From: an uncultured Mycolicibacterium sp.
Lineage (GTDB): Bacteria; Actinomycetota; Actinomycetes; Mycobacteriales; Mycobacteriaceae
Length of the DNA stretch: 35,050 nucleotides
Direction of reading: 5' to 3'
NCBI GenBank assembly: GCA_945957405.1
Contig: CAMFLL010000034.1
Span: forward strand, 1 to 35,050
The position numbers and the translations under genes were made by a program. Under the pieces are notes generated by a model. It had not been told where the DNA came from. It searched no databases and saw only the letters and a list, made by a program, of their open reading frames with translations. This document shows, one piece after another, positions 1-6,943 of this stretch. Numbering within the stretch: position 1 is the stretch's first letter; every line of letters begins with the position of its first letter.

Positions 1-53
1 CGCTTGCGCGGCGCCAGCGATCCTGAGCCGCTGAGCCAAGGGTGTTGACAGCG

Positions 54-86
54 CAGGCCCCGCCCAGAGATCTTGGGCGGGGCCTG
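54..86. terminator. Strong GC hairpin, probable terminator of the upstream gene
   Basis: A perfect 13-bp inverted repeat (54-66 with 74-86) closes a 7-nt loop. No U-tract follows, as is usual for mycobacterial intrinsic terminators. By recalled synteny the gene to the left would be isocitrate lyase (icl/aceA), but none of it is recognisable in the first 53 bases. The hairpin lies 47 bp before fadB2, so it could instead act in the fadB2 leader if transcription reads through. Confidence 0.7.
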
Positions 87-132
87 TCGCATATCCACGA
101 CAAGCAGGACAAGACAATTGGGAGAAACAGCG

Positions 133-996
133 GTGAGTGCAGATTCGATCACGCGGGTCGGTGTGGTCGGTGCCGGGCAGATGGGCGCCGGTATCGCCGA
201 GGTGTCGGCGCGGGCCGGCGTCGACGTCAAAGTCTTCGACGCCAGTGAGGCGCTGGTGACCGCGGGACGAGAACGTATCGCCGCATCGCTCGAGCGGGCC
301 GTCGGCAAGGGCAAGCTCACCGAGGACGAGCGGGACACCGCGTTGGCGAACCTCACGTTCACCACGGACCTGAAGGACATGGCCGACCGCCAATTGGTGA
401 TCGAGGCCGTCATCGAGGACGAAGGCGTCAAGGGGAAGATCTTCGCCGAACTCGATGAGGTCATCGAGGACCCCGATGCGGTGCTGGCATCCAACACGTC
501 GAGCATCCCGATCATGAAGATCGCTGCGGCCACCAAGAACCCGCAGCGTGTCCTGGGTCTGCACTTCTTCAACCCGGTACCCGTGCTCCCGCTGGTCGAA
601 CTGATCAACACCCTCGTCACCGGCGACGGGGCCGTCGCGCGCGTCGAGCAGTTTGCGGCGCAGACGTTGGGCAAGCAGGTGGTGCGCTGCCCGGATCGCT
701 CCGGGTTCGTGGTCAACGCGCTGCTGGTGCCCTACCTGCTGTCGGCGATCCGCATGGTCGAGGCGGGTGTGGCCAGCGTCGAGGACATCGACAAGGCCGT
801 CGTCGCCGGACTGTCGCATCCGATGGGCCCGCTGCGGCTGTCCGACCTGATCGGGCTCGACACCATGAAGCTGATCGCCGATGCCATGTTCGATGAGCTC
901 AAGGACGCCCACTATGCGCCGCCGCCACTGCTGCAGCGCATGGTCGAAGCGGGCCAGTTGGGGAAGAAGACCGGACGCGGTTTCTACACATACTGA
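133..996 (+). CDS. fadB2: 3-hydroxybutyryl-CoA dehydrogenase
   Basis: Predicted NAD(P)-dependent cytosolic enzyme interconverting acetoacetyl-CoA and 3-hydroxybutyryl-CoA in fatty-acid and butanoate metabolism. The 287-residue protein, a normal length for the family, has an N-terminal Rossmann motif (VGVVGAGQMGAGIAEV), the NTSSIPI segment, the conserved HFFNPVP histidine motif at the domain junction, and a C-terminal helical domain with SHPMGPLRLSDLIGLD. The GTG start at 133 is chosen because GGAG lies at 121-124; an in-frame ATG at 73 would add 20 residues unlike the family and would start inside the upstream hairpin. The gene stands alone, convergent with the PPK2 gene, with a palindromic repeat between them. 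The name follows sequence type and synteny with Rv0468. Confidence 0.93.
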   Translation: MSADSITRVGVVGAGQMGAGIAEVSARAGVDVKVFDASEALVTAGRERIAASLERAVGKGKLTEDERDTALANLTFTTDLKDMADRQLVIEAVIEDEGVKGKIFAELDEVIEDPDAVLASNTSSIPIMKIAAATKNPQRVLGLHFFNPVPVLPLVELINTLVTGDGAVARVEQFAAQTLGKQVVRCPDRSGFVVNALLVPYLLSAIRMVEAGVASVEDIDKAVVAGLSHPMGPLRLSDLIGLDTMKLIADAMFDELKDAHYAPPPLLQRMVEAGQLGKKTGRGFYTY

Positions 997-1020
997 GCTC
1001 GGCTGCCGCGACGGTTCGGC

Positions 1021-1080
1021 GTCGAGCGTGCGGTCAGTGCGAAAATCCGTTGCTCAGATCGCAGTGGGCGCACGCTCGGC
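1021..1080. repeat. Palindromic repeat, copy 1 (convergent intergenic hairpin)
   Basis: The arms CGAGCGTGCG (1023-1032) and CGCACGCTCG (1069-1078) are perfectly complementary. An inner stem TGCGA/TCGCA (1038-1042, 1059-1063) is separated by a small internal loop. The 60-bp block lies between the ends of fadB2 and the PPK2 gene, so it could terminate both. A clearly related block occurs at 30209-30270, also between convergent genes. That makes it a dispersed repeat rather than a single terminator. Confidence 0.8.
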
Positions 1081-1095
1081 GTCGGCGTCGGTCAG

Positions 1096-1956
1096 TCACG
1101 CTTTGGCGAGGCGCTCCTTCTCATGCTCCACATCGAAATCGGCAGGCGGCCAGGACAGGTTCAGGGACTTCAACGCCTCGATGAGCAACTCGGTGATCGC
1201 CAGCCGGCTGTACCACTTCTTGTCACACGGGACGACGTGCCACGGCGCGTAGTCCGTCGAGGTCTTGTCCAGCACCGCCTGGTAGGCCTCCTGATAGCCC
1301 GGCCATTTCTCGCGCTCGTCGATATCGCCGGGGTTGTACTTCCAAAATTTGTCGGGTCGTTCGAGGCGCTCGGCGAGCCGTTGCTTCTGTTCCTCGAGCG
1401 AGACGAACATGGCGACCTTCACCAAGGTGGTGCCGGAATCGACGAGTTCCTTTTCGAAGGCGTTGATCTCGTCGTAGCGCGCACCCCACACATCAGCGGG
1501 GACGAGGTTGTGCACGCGGACCACCAGCACGTCCTCGTAGTGTGAGCGGTCGAAAACGCCGATGGTGCCGGGGAGGGGCAGCGCGTTACGGATCCGCCAC
1601 AGGTAGTGATGGGCGCGCTCCTCCTTGGTGGGCACCCCGAAACTGGTGTACTTGATGCCCATCGGATTGCCCGCTCCCACAACGTGTTCGACGATGCCAC
1701 CCTTGCCTGCGGTGTCCATTCCCTGCAGCACCAGCAGAACCGACGACTTGGTGTCATCCTTCTTGCCGTTGGCGTAGAGCATCTCCTGTAGTTCGGCGAA
1801 CCGGGCATTGCGTTCGGCCTGCAGTTCCGGCGCGTCGGCCTTCTTGCCCTTGAACCCCGGTGTCGAGTCGGTGTCGATGTCCGACACTTTGTCGCCCGGC
1901 TGGAAAACCAGTTCCGTATGGGGTTCGTGGGTCCAGAGTGAAGGCAGATCGGTCAT
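1096..1956 (-). CDS. PPK2-family polyphosphate-dependent kinase
   Basis: Predicted to transfer phosphate between polyphosphate and nucleotides (NDP or NMP), in the cytosol. The 286-residue protein carries the P-loop variant GMDTAGKGG, a lid segment with FDRSHYEDVLVVRVH, and the C-terminal KKWYSRLAI motif typical of PPK2. The RSHYE(D)VLVVRVH stretch resembles the class III group (AMP/ADP phosphorylation), but class cannot be settled by eye. The ATG at 1956 is preferred over a longer in-frame ORF because TAGTGT (1970-1965) lies 8 nt upstream, giving a leaderless start, and the PPK2 fold begins soon after. It lies 55 bp downstream of the TetR gene on the same strand, where M. tuberculosis has other genes. 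Confidence 0.9.
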   Translation of the reverse strand: MTDLPSLWTHEPHTELVFQPGDKVSDIDTDSTPGFKGKKADAPELQAERNARFAELQEMLYANGKKDDTKSSVLLVLQGMDTAGKGGIVEHVVGAGNPMGIKYTSFGVPTKEERAHHYLWRIRNALPLPGTIGVFDRSHYEDVLVVRVHNLVPADVWGARYDEINAFEKELVDSGTTLVKVAMFVSLEEQKQRLAERLERPDKFWKYNPGDIDEREKWPGYQEAYQAVLDKTSTDYAPWHVVPCDKKWYSRLAITELLIEALKSLNLSWPPADFDVEHEKERLAKA

Positions 1957-2011
1957 AGCCGCAGACACTACCGAGCGCCGACGCGAAATCAGGCGGGTCA
2001 GATCAGGTCGG

Positions 2012-2713
2012 TCACACCGACGCGCCGGGCAGCTCCGGCGACGGATGCGGTTGGCTGATGAACGCCGCGAGCGATCCGTTTGATTCGACGATGCCGCGCA
2101 GTGCACTCCAGGACAGCATGGTCAGGTAGTCGATCAGCTCGTCGGAGGACATCCGGCGGTGCGACATCCACGAGTGCGTCGCGAGCTGGACGCCGCCGAC
2201 GATCATGTACGCCCACGGTTCGACACCTTTGGTGTCCATCCCGACTTTCTGCATGCGACGGCGGAACATCACCGCGAGCATGCCGGCGATGATCCGTTCG
2301 CTGTCGGCGATCACCTTGCTTTTGCTGGCGGAGCTGTTCGCGAAGACAAATGGATAGATTTCGGGTTCGGCGGCCACCGTTTCGACGTAGACCCGGATGA
2401 TCTCGCGGGTGAGTTCGTAGCCGTCGAGATTGGTCGACAGGGCGGCCGCCATGTTGGGGATCAGCGTGGTCTGGGCGAACCGCATCATGACGGCCGTCGT
2501 CAGATCGTTCTTGTCGACGAAGTACCGGTACAGCACGGTCTTCGACACACCTATCTCAGCAGCTATTTCGTCCATGCTGACGTCACGGCCGCGCGTGCGG
2601 ATGGCCTCCAGCGTGCCGTCCACCAATTCATTGCGGCGCTCGACCTTGTGTTTGTGCCAGCGTCGTTTGCGGCCGTCTATCTTGACGGGTCCGGGTAGGG
2701 GTTGTTGTGCCAC
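2012..2713 (-). CDS. TetR/AcrR-family transcriptional regulator (Rv0472c-like)
   Basis: A 233-residue DNA-binding repressor of the TetR type. Residues about 28-75 form the N-terminal helix-turn-helix (MDEIAAEIGVSKTVLYRYF), preceded by a very basic stretch (GRKRRWHKHKVERR). The C-terminal ligand/dimer domain is all-helical and the ligand is unknown. The start is GTG with GGAG 3 nt upstream. It is divergent from the DUF445 gene; the 110-bp intergenic region carries inverted TAGTTAC half-sites that could be its operator. The PPK2 gene follows 55 bp downstream and may be co-transcribed in part, though it has its own probable promoter. By position and length it matches M. tuberculosis Rv0472c. Confidence 0.9.
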   Translation of the reverse strand: MAQQPLPGPVKIDGRKRRWHKHKVERRNELVDGTLEAIRTRGRDVSMDEIAAEIGVSKTVLYRYFVDKNDLTTAVMMRFAQTTLIPNMAAALSTNLDGYELTREIIRVYVETVAAEPEIYPFVFANSSASKSKVIADSERIIAGMLAVMFRRRMQKVGMDTKGVEPWAYMIVGGVQLATHSWMSHRRMSSDELIDYLTMLSWSALRGIVESNGSLAAFISQPHPSPELPGASV

Positions 2714-2733
2714 GATCTCCCAGGTCCGATCAC

Positions 2734-2800
2734 TTAGTTACACATAATAATACGATCTATGGCGGCGCCTGCCAGAATTGTGGGTCACAGTAACTAGTTC
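2734..2800. promoter_or_regulatory. Inverted TAGTTAC half-sites in the TetR/DUF445 divergent region
   Basis: TTAGTTAC (2734-2741) faces GTAACTAG (2790-2797), and the right copy is embedded in the palindrome AACTAGTT (2792-2799). The flanks are AT-rich (an ATAATAATA stretch at 2744-2752) in an otherwise GC-rich sequence. This placement, between a TetR gene and its divergent neighbour, is typical of TetR operators. Binding is inferred. Confidence 0.5.
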
Positions 2801-2823
2801 CGTCGACCCCGGTCGGTGCCCCC

Positions 2824-4218
2824 GTGATAGCGGATGATGGTGAAGTGGCAGCAAGACCGAACGCGGATGGTTCGCCCGGCCGCCGGAACCTCCCGGCGCC
2901 GTTCGAGGCCACGGCCGGGATCCTCGCGACGCGTGGCTCCCTGGCCGAGTCGTTCGCTGGAGCCGACCCGACGGCCGATGCCGAACGTCGGCGTGGTCTG
3001 CGGCGGATGAAGCTGGTGGCGCTGAGCTTCCTGATCGGTGCCACGGTGATCTTCCTGGCCTGCACGTGGGCGCAGAAGGGCGGCACTGCGGGGCCGTGGG
3101 TCGGCTACGTCCGCGCGGCCGCCGAGGCGGGCATGGTCGGAGCGCTGGCCGACTGGTTCGCCGTCACCGCCCTGTTCAAGCACCCGCTGGGCATCCCCAT
3201 CCCGCACACCGCGATCATCCGACGTAAGAAAGACCAGCTCGGTGAGGGTCTCGGCAGCTTCGTCCGGGAGAACTTCCTGTCTCCCGAGGTGGTCGAGACC
3301 AAGCTGCGCGACGCCGAGATCGCCGGCCGGGTGGGGAAGTGGCTGTCCGAACGTGACCACGCCGAACGGGTCGCCAGTGAGGCGGCCACGGTGCTGCGGG
3401 TGCTTGTCGAACTGCTCAACGACGATGACGTCCAGCAGGTGATCGACCGCATGATCGTGCGCCGGATCGCCGAACCCCAGTGGGGCCCTCCGGTCGGGCG
3501 GGTGCTGGCACAGCTGCTTGCCGAACACCGGCAGGAGGCGCTGCTGCAGCTGTTGTGCGACCGCGCCTTCGAGTGGTCGCTCAATGCGGGGGAGACCATC
3601 GAACGGGTTGTCACCAGAGATTCGCCGAGTTGGTCGCCGCGTTTTGTGGATCAGCTGGTCGGTGACCGCATCCACCGCGAGTTGATGGATTTCACCGACA
3701 AGGTCCGACGTAACCCGAATCACGAACTGCGACAGTCGGCCACCAGATTTCTGTTCGAGTTCGCCGATGATCTGCAGAACGATCCGGCCACCATCGCCAA
3801 GGCCGAGACCGTCAAGGAACAACTGATGGCGCGCGACGAGGTGGCCAGGGCCGCCGAAACGGCGTGGAAGACGTTGAAGCGCCTCGTTCTGGACAGTGTC
3901 GACGACCCGTCGTCGACACTGCGGGCCCGGATCGCCGATTCGGTGATGCGGATCGGCGAATCACTGCGCGACGAGGCCGAACTGCGCGACAAAGTGGACA
4001 ACTGGATCGTGCGCGGCGCCCAACATCTGGTGGGCCAGTACGGCGTCGAGATCACCTCGATCATCACCGAGACCATCGAGCGGTGGGATGCCGACGACGC
4101 CAGCCGACGCATCGAACTCCACGTCGGCCGGGACCTTCAATTCATCCGGATCAACGGCACCGTGGTGGGCTCGCTGGCCGGCCTGGTGATCTACACAGTG
4201 GCGCAAATCATATTCTGA
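2824..4218 (+). CDS. DUF445-family membrane protein (Rv0473-like)
   Basis: A 464-residue protein of unknown function. After a polar N-terminus of about 60 residues there is a hydrophobic segment near 65-85 (LVALSFLIGATVIFLACTW). Next comes the DUF445 signature around GMVGALADWFAVTALFKHPLGIPIPHTAIIRRKKDQLGEGLG, read here as separate motifs. A long charged helical region follows, and a terminal membrane segment (residues about 443-464, VGSLAGLVIYTVAQIIF). The start is uncertain: GTG at 2824 opens the frame, and a GTG at 2845 or a later start near the first membrane helix is possible. The gene is divergent from the tetR gene and followed 104 bp later by the XRE regulator, whose own promoter appears to lie between. 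Confidence 0.88.
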   Translation: MIADDGEVAARPNADGSPGRRNLPAPFEATAGILATRGSLAESFAGADPTADAERRRGLRRMKLVALSFLIGATVIFLACTWAQKGGTAGPWVGYVRAAAEAGMVGALADWFAVTALFKHPLGIPIPHTAIIRRKKDQLGEGLGSFVRENFLSPEVVETKLRDAEIAGRVGKWLSERDHAERVASEAATVLRVLVELLNDDDVQQVIDRMIVRRIAEPQWGPPVGRVLAQLLAEHRQEALLQLLCDRAFEWSLNAGETIERVVTRDSPSWSPRFVDQLVGDRIHRELMDFTDKVRRNPNHELRQSATRFLFEFADDLQNDPATIAKAETVKEQLMARDEVARAAETAWKTLKRLVLDSVDDPSSTLRARIADSVMRIGESLRDEAELRDKVDNWIVRGAQHLVGQYGVEITSIITETIERWDADDASRRIELHVGRDLQFIRINGTVVGSLAGLVIYTVAQIIF

Positions 4219-4231
4219 CCTGCGCTAACTA

Positions 4232-4251
4232 GTGCTTGCAATTGCTAGCAC
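4232..4251. promoter_or_regulatory. 18/20 palindrome, candidate operator of the XRE gene
   Basis: GTGCTTGCAATTGCTAGCAC matches its own reverse complement at 18 of 20 positions. A plausible promoter overlaps it: TTGCAA at 4237-4242 and TACGGT at 4259-4264 with 16-nt spacing, leading to the XRE start at 4323. A DNA-binding protein on this site would block the -35 element, which suggests autoregulation by the XRE product; that is inference. Confidence 0.6.
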
Positions 4252-4322
4252 CCTCACGTACGGTGGAAACCGTCAGCTTGAGACACCACTTCGCTGATAC
4301 CCGCCGGACCGAAAGGGGAACC

Positions 4323-4736
4323 ATGTCGCAGGACGAAAAGCTTGCCGCTGTGGTGACCCATGCCGCCTCCGATATCGGAAGTTTCATCAAGGCCCAGCGC
4401 GAAGCGGCGCAGGTGTCCATCCGGCAGTTGGCAGAGAAAGCCGGTGTCAGCAATCCATACCTCAGCCAGATCGAGCGAGGGCTGCGGAAACCGTCCGCCG
4501 AGGTGCTCAACCAGCTCGCCAAGGCGCTCCGCGTATCCGCCGAGGTGCTGTACGTCCAGGCCGGGATGCTCGAACCCGCCGAGAGCAATGCAGTACGCGA
4601 CGCGATCGTCACCGATATCGCGATCACGGAGCGTCAGAAGCAGGTTCTGCTCGATATCTACGCCTCGTTCCTTCAACAGAACGAAGCGGCCCTTGCGCTC
4701 GAGGGTGCCGCGGACGAGGGGTTGGCATCTGACTAG
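4323..4736 (+). CDS. XRE-family helix-turn-helix regulator (Rv0474-like)
   Basis: A 137-residue cytosolic DNA-binding protein. Residues about 25-80 hold the HTH_3 fold (IRQLAEKAGVSNPYLSQIERG, then PSAEVLNQLAKALRVSAEVLY). The C-terminal half is helical, with no recognised ligand domain. The ATG at 4323 is chosen over the longer frame because a purine-rich GAAAGGGGA site precedes it. It lies 60 bp upstream of hbhA. A near-perfect palindrome overlaps its probable -35 box. I recall that the M. tuberculosis orthologue has been described as a copper-responsive repressor; nothing here tests that. Confidence 0.92.
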   Translation: MSQDEKLAAVVTHAASDIGSFIKAQREAAQVSIRQLAEKAGVSNPYLSQIERGLRKPSAEVLNQLAKALRVSAEVLYVQAGMLEPAESNAVRDAIVTDIAITERQKQVLLDIYASFLQQNEAALALEGAADEGLASD

Positions 4737-4796
4737 CGCTGCACTTGTAAAACGTTGAGCGACACACACATTCACTGTTCTGAAAGGAAATACATC

Positions 4797-5456
4797 ATGG
4801 CCGAGAACCCGACCATTGAAGACCTGAAGGCCCCGCTGTTCGCCGCCGTCGGCGCCGCCGACCTGGCCCTGGCCACCGTCAACGAGATCGTTGCCACCCT
4901 GCGTGAGCGCGCCGAAGAGGCCCGCACCGAGGCCGGTACCCGGGCCGAGGAGCGTCGCGCCAAGCTGACCGCGCGTGTCGACGACACCCGCGACCGCATC
5001 ACCAAGCTGCAGGAAGACCTGCCCAAGGAGTTCGGCGAGCTGCGCGACAAGCTGACCGCCGACGAACTGCGCAAGGTCGCCGAGGGTTACGCCGAGCAGG
5101 CGCAGAGCACCTACAACAAGCTCGTCGAGCGTGGCGAGGCCGCCCTGGAGCGGTTGCGCAGCCAGTCGGCCATCGACGATGTGGCCGATCGTGCCGAGGG
5201 CTATGTCGACCAGGCCGTCGAGCTGACCCAGGACGCGCTGGGCACCGTTGCCTCGCAGACCCGCGCGGTGGGCGAGCGGGCCGCCAAGCTGGTGGGCGTC
5301 GAACTGCCGAAGAAGGCCGAAGACGCTGCCGCACCGGTGAAGAAGGCCGCCGCCAAGGCTCCGGCCAAGAAGGCTCCGGCCAAGGCCCCCGCGAAGGCTC
5401 CGGCCAAGAAGGCTCCGGCCAAGAAGGCCGCGGCCACCAAGGTCACCCAGAAGTAA
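4797..5456 (+). CDS. hbhA: Heparin-binding haemagglutinin
   Basis: Mycobacterial surface adhesin that binds sulphated glycans through a lysine-rich tail and is also reported on intracellular lipid inclusions. The 219-residue protein starts [11 protein letters not shown], followed by an Ala/Glu/Arg-rich amphipathic region (residues about 20-110) expected to form a coiled coil. From about residue 160 to the end there are repeated PAKKA/PAKA units, the methylatable heparin-binding tail. There is no signal peptide, as in known HbhA. The tail here is longer than the 199-residue M. tuberculosis form as recalled. The ATG at 4797 is supported by AAAGGAAA upstream. A stem-loop terminator follows 5 bp after the stop. 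Confidence 0.97.
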   Translation: MAENPTIEDLKAPLFAAVGAADLALATVNEIVATLRERAEEARTEAGTRAEERRAKLTARVDDTRDRITKLQEDLPKEFGELRDKLTADELRKVAEGYAEQAQSTYNKLVERGEAALERLRSQSAIDDVADRAEGYVDQAVELTQDALGTVASQTRAVGERAAKLVGVELPKKAEDAAAPVKKAAAKAPAKKAPAKAPAKAPAKKAPAKKAAATKVTQK

Positions 5457-5461
5457 CCAGA

Positions 5462-5495
5462 GACTCCGGTCGCCGGTGAAGGCGACCTGAGAGTC
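5462..5495 (+). terminator. hbhA terminator hairpin
   Basis: A stem of GACTC-GGTCGCC pairs with GGCGACC-GAGTC (5462-5474 with 5481-5495, small bulges) around the loop GGTGAA. It begins 5 bp after the hbhA stop codon. There is no U-tract. Confidence 0.75.
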
Positions 5496-5528
5496 GACGC
5501 GACGATGGCGCCCGCTTAGGCTGGTGAG

Positions 5529-5813
5529 GTGATCCTTGCCGGCCTGGCGGGCGACATTGTTCGCATCGTCGTCATACTTGTCATCCTCGTCGGCGTGTAC
5601 GCATTCGTACACGCCGCTTTGCAGCGCACGGACGCCTACACCGCGGCGGAAAAGCTCACCAAGCCCGTGTGGCTGGTCATCCTGGGGGTCGGCGTGCTGC
5701 TGGCCGCCTTGCTCGGCGGGATCTTCGGTGCCGCCATCTGCGCCTGCGCCGCGGGCGTCTATCTGGTCGACGTCCGTCCACGGCTGCTCGAAGTCCAGGG
5801 AAAGTCGCGCTAG
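5529..5813 (+). CDS. Small membrane protein, DUF2516-like (Rv0476-like)
   Basis: A 94-residue protein with two or three hydrophobic segments (residues about 5-28 and 46-80, the latter with [24 protein letters not shown] split by small residues) and a basic C-terminus. The function is unknown; I assign DUF2516 from its general pattern and position. The GTG at 5529 lies 6 nt after TAGGCT (5517-5522), so the mRNA probably begins at the start codon (leaderless). The next gene starts 5 bp after its stop, so the two are likely co-transcribed. Confidence 0.85.
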   Translation: MILAGLAGDIVRIVVILVILVGVYAFVHAALQRTDAYTAAEKLTKPVWLVILGVGVLLAALLGGIFGAAICACAAGVYLVDVRPRLLEVQGKSR

Positions 5814-5818
5814 CGACG

Positions 5819-6229
5819 ATGCGCATCTTCATGGCCGCCGTCGGCGCGGCCACTGTCGTGGTGTCCGGGCTGCTCGTCACGGCTCCTGCCGCCGGCGCCG
5901 ATACCCAGAGTTTCATCGACCACACCCAGTGGGCGAAATGGGGCGATCTGTCCAGCCTCCGGGTGTATCCGACGCAGGCCGGCCGCGCCGAGGCCGGGCA
6001 GGTCGGCACATTGGCCGAGGGGGAGCAGGCCTGGTTGCAGGTGCTCGCTTCGGCGCCCGACGCCGACATCCCCGGTATGCGCGAGCAGTTTCTTTGCCAC
6101 TGGCAGTTGGCCGAGTTCGCTGAGCCGGGCAAGACGAGTTGGAATCTGGAGCCCTGGCGGCCGGTCGTCGACGCGAACACGATGGTGGAGACCGGGTGCA
6201 ACCCCGGTGGCACCGAAGAGCCGTTCTGA
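5819..6229 (+). CDS. Secreted DUF2599-like protein (Rv0477-like)
   Basis: A 136-residue protein with a clear Sec signal peptide: MRIFMAA, a hydrophobic core to about residue 24, and a probable cleavage after AGA (residue 27). The mature part begins DTQSFIDHTQWAKWGDL and has two cysteines (FLCHW and TGCNPGG) that could form a disulphide after export. It resembles the DUF2599 group and M. tuberculosis Rv0477. Function is unknown. The ATG at 5819 is the only start that yields a proper signal peptide. Upstream spacing is 5 bp and downstream spacing to deoC is 9 bp, which suggests an operon. Confidence 0.85.
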   Translation: MRIFMAAVGAATVVVSGLLVTAPAAGADTQSFIDHTQWAKWGDLSSLRVYPTQAGRAEAGQVGTLAEGEQAWLQVLASAPDADIPGMREQFLCHWQLAEFAEPGKTSWNLEPWRPVVDANTMVETGCNPGGTEEPF

Positions 6230-6238
6230 GGTGATGCG

Positions 6239-6931
6239 ATGACCAGCAATTGGACTCGGGAGCGGGTCGCCGGCCTCGTCGACCACACGCTGCTCAAGCC
6301 GGAGGCCACCGCGACCGATGTGGTGGCGCTGGTCGACGATGCCGTCGAACTGGGCGTCTACGCCATCTGCGTGTCACCGTCGATGGTCGGCGTCGCCGCG
6401 CCACTGTGCCCGCCGGAGTTGGTGATCGCCACCGTCGCGGGCTTCCCTTCGGGAAAACACCAGTCGACGGTGAAGGCCGCTGAGGCAGCACTGGCCGTCG
6501 ACGCCGGGGCCAGCGAGGTCGACATGGTGATCGATGTCGGCGCCGCGCTGGCCGGCGAATTCGCGGTTGTGCACTACGACATCGCCGCGGTGCGCGCCAA
6601 GGTGCCGACCGCCGTCCTGAAGGTCATCGTCGAATCGGCGGCCCTGCTGAGCCTCGGGGAACCCGCCACGTTGGTGTCGGTGTGCCGCGCCGCCGCCGAC
6701 GCCGGCGCCGACTTCGTCAAGACGTCGACGGGTTTTCATCCCGCCGGCGGCGCCTCGGTGACGGCGGTGTCGTTGATGGTCGACGCGGTCCGCGGCTCTG
6801 GCGCCGGAGAAGGGTTGGGCGTCAAGGCGAGCGGCGGCATCCGCACCGCCGCCGATGCCGTCGACCTGCTGGACGCGGGCGCCACGCGGCTGGGTCTGTC
6901 GGGAACCCGCGCGGTGCTCGACGGTCTGTGA
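6239..6931 (+). CDS. deoC: Deoxyribose-phosphate aldolase
   Basis: Cleaves 2-deoxy-D-ribose 5-phosphate to glyceraldehyde 3-phosphate and acetaldehyde in deoxynucleoside catabolism. The 230-residue TIM-barrel protein has the early [10 protein letters not shown] motif, the VIDVGAAL segment, VKVIVE-type strand (LKVIVESA), and the Schiff-base lysine K161 in DFVKTSTGF. The final [10 protein letters not shown] strand binds phosphate. Length and motifs are standard. It closes the forward run from the DUF2516-like gene. The stop codon lies inside a small hairpin shared with the stop of the convergent DUF2993 gene. Confidence 0.96.
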   Translation: MTSNWTRERVAGLVDHTLLKPEATATDVVALVDDAVELGVYAICVSPSMVGVAAPLCPPELVIATVAGFPSGKHQSTVKAAEAALAVDAGASEVDMVIDVGAALAGEFAVVHYDIAAVRAKVPTAVLKVIVESAALLSLGEPATLVSVCRAAADAGADFVKTSTGFHPAGGASVTAVSLMVDAVRGSGAGEGLGVKASGGIRTAADAVDLLDAGATRLGLSGTRAVLDGL

Positions 6932-6943
6932 TCAGGTCACAGA
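6925..6943. terminator. Short bidirectional hairpin over two stop codons
   Basis: TCTGTGA (6925-6931) pairs perfectly with TCACAGA (6937-6943) around a 5-nt loop. The arms contain the TGA stops of deoC and of the convergent DUF2993 gene. The stem is short, so termination strength is uncertain. Confidence 0.5.

Noticed and set aside
45..50. TTGACA hexamer resembling a -35 box
   Set aside because: No TANNNT is correctly spaced: the expected -10 position falls in the terminator hairpin. It is probably chance.
4254..5612. 452-codon reverse-strand frame with a [12 protein letters not shown] repeat
   Set aside because: The apparent repeat is the mirror of the Lys/Ala/Pro repeats of the HbhA tail. 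hbhA, the XRE gene and their ribosome sites explain the sequence.
5812..5830. TAGCGACGATGC resembling a MIRU-like stop-fused element
   Set aside because: It is just the DUF2516-like stop followed by the start codon of the next gene. No stem or GAGGAGGAG box follows.
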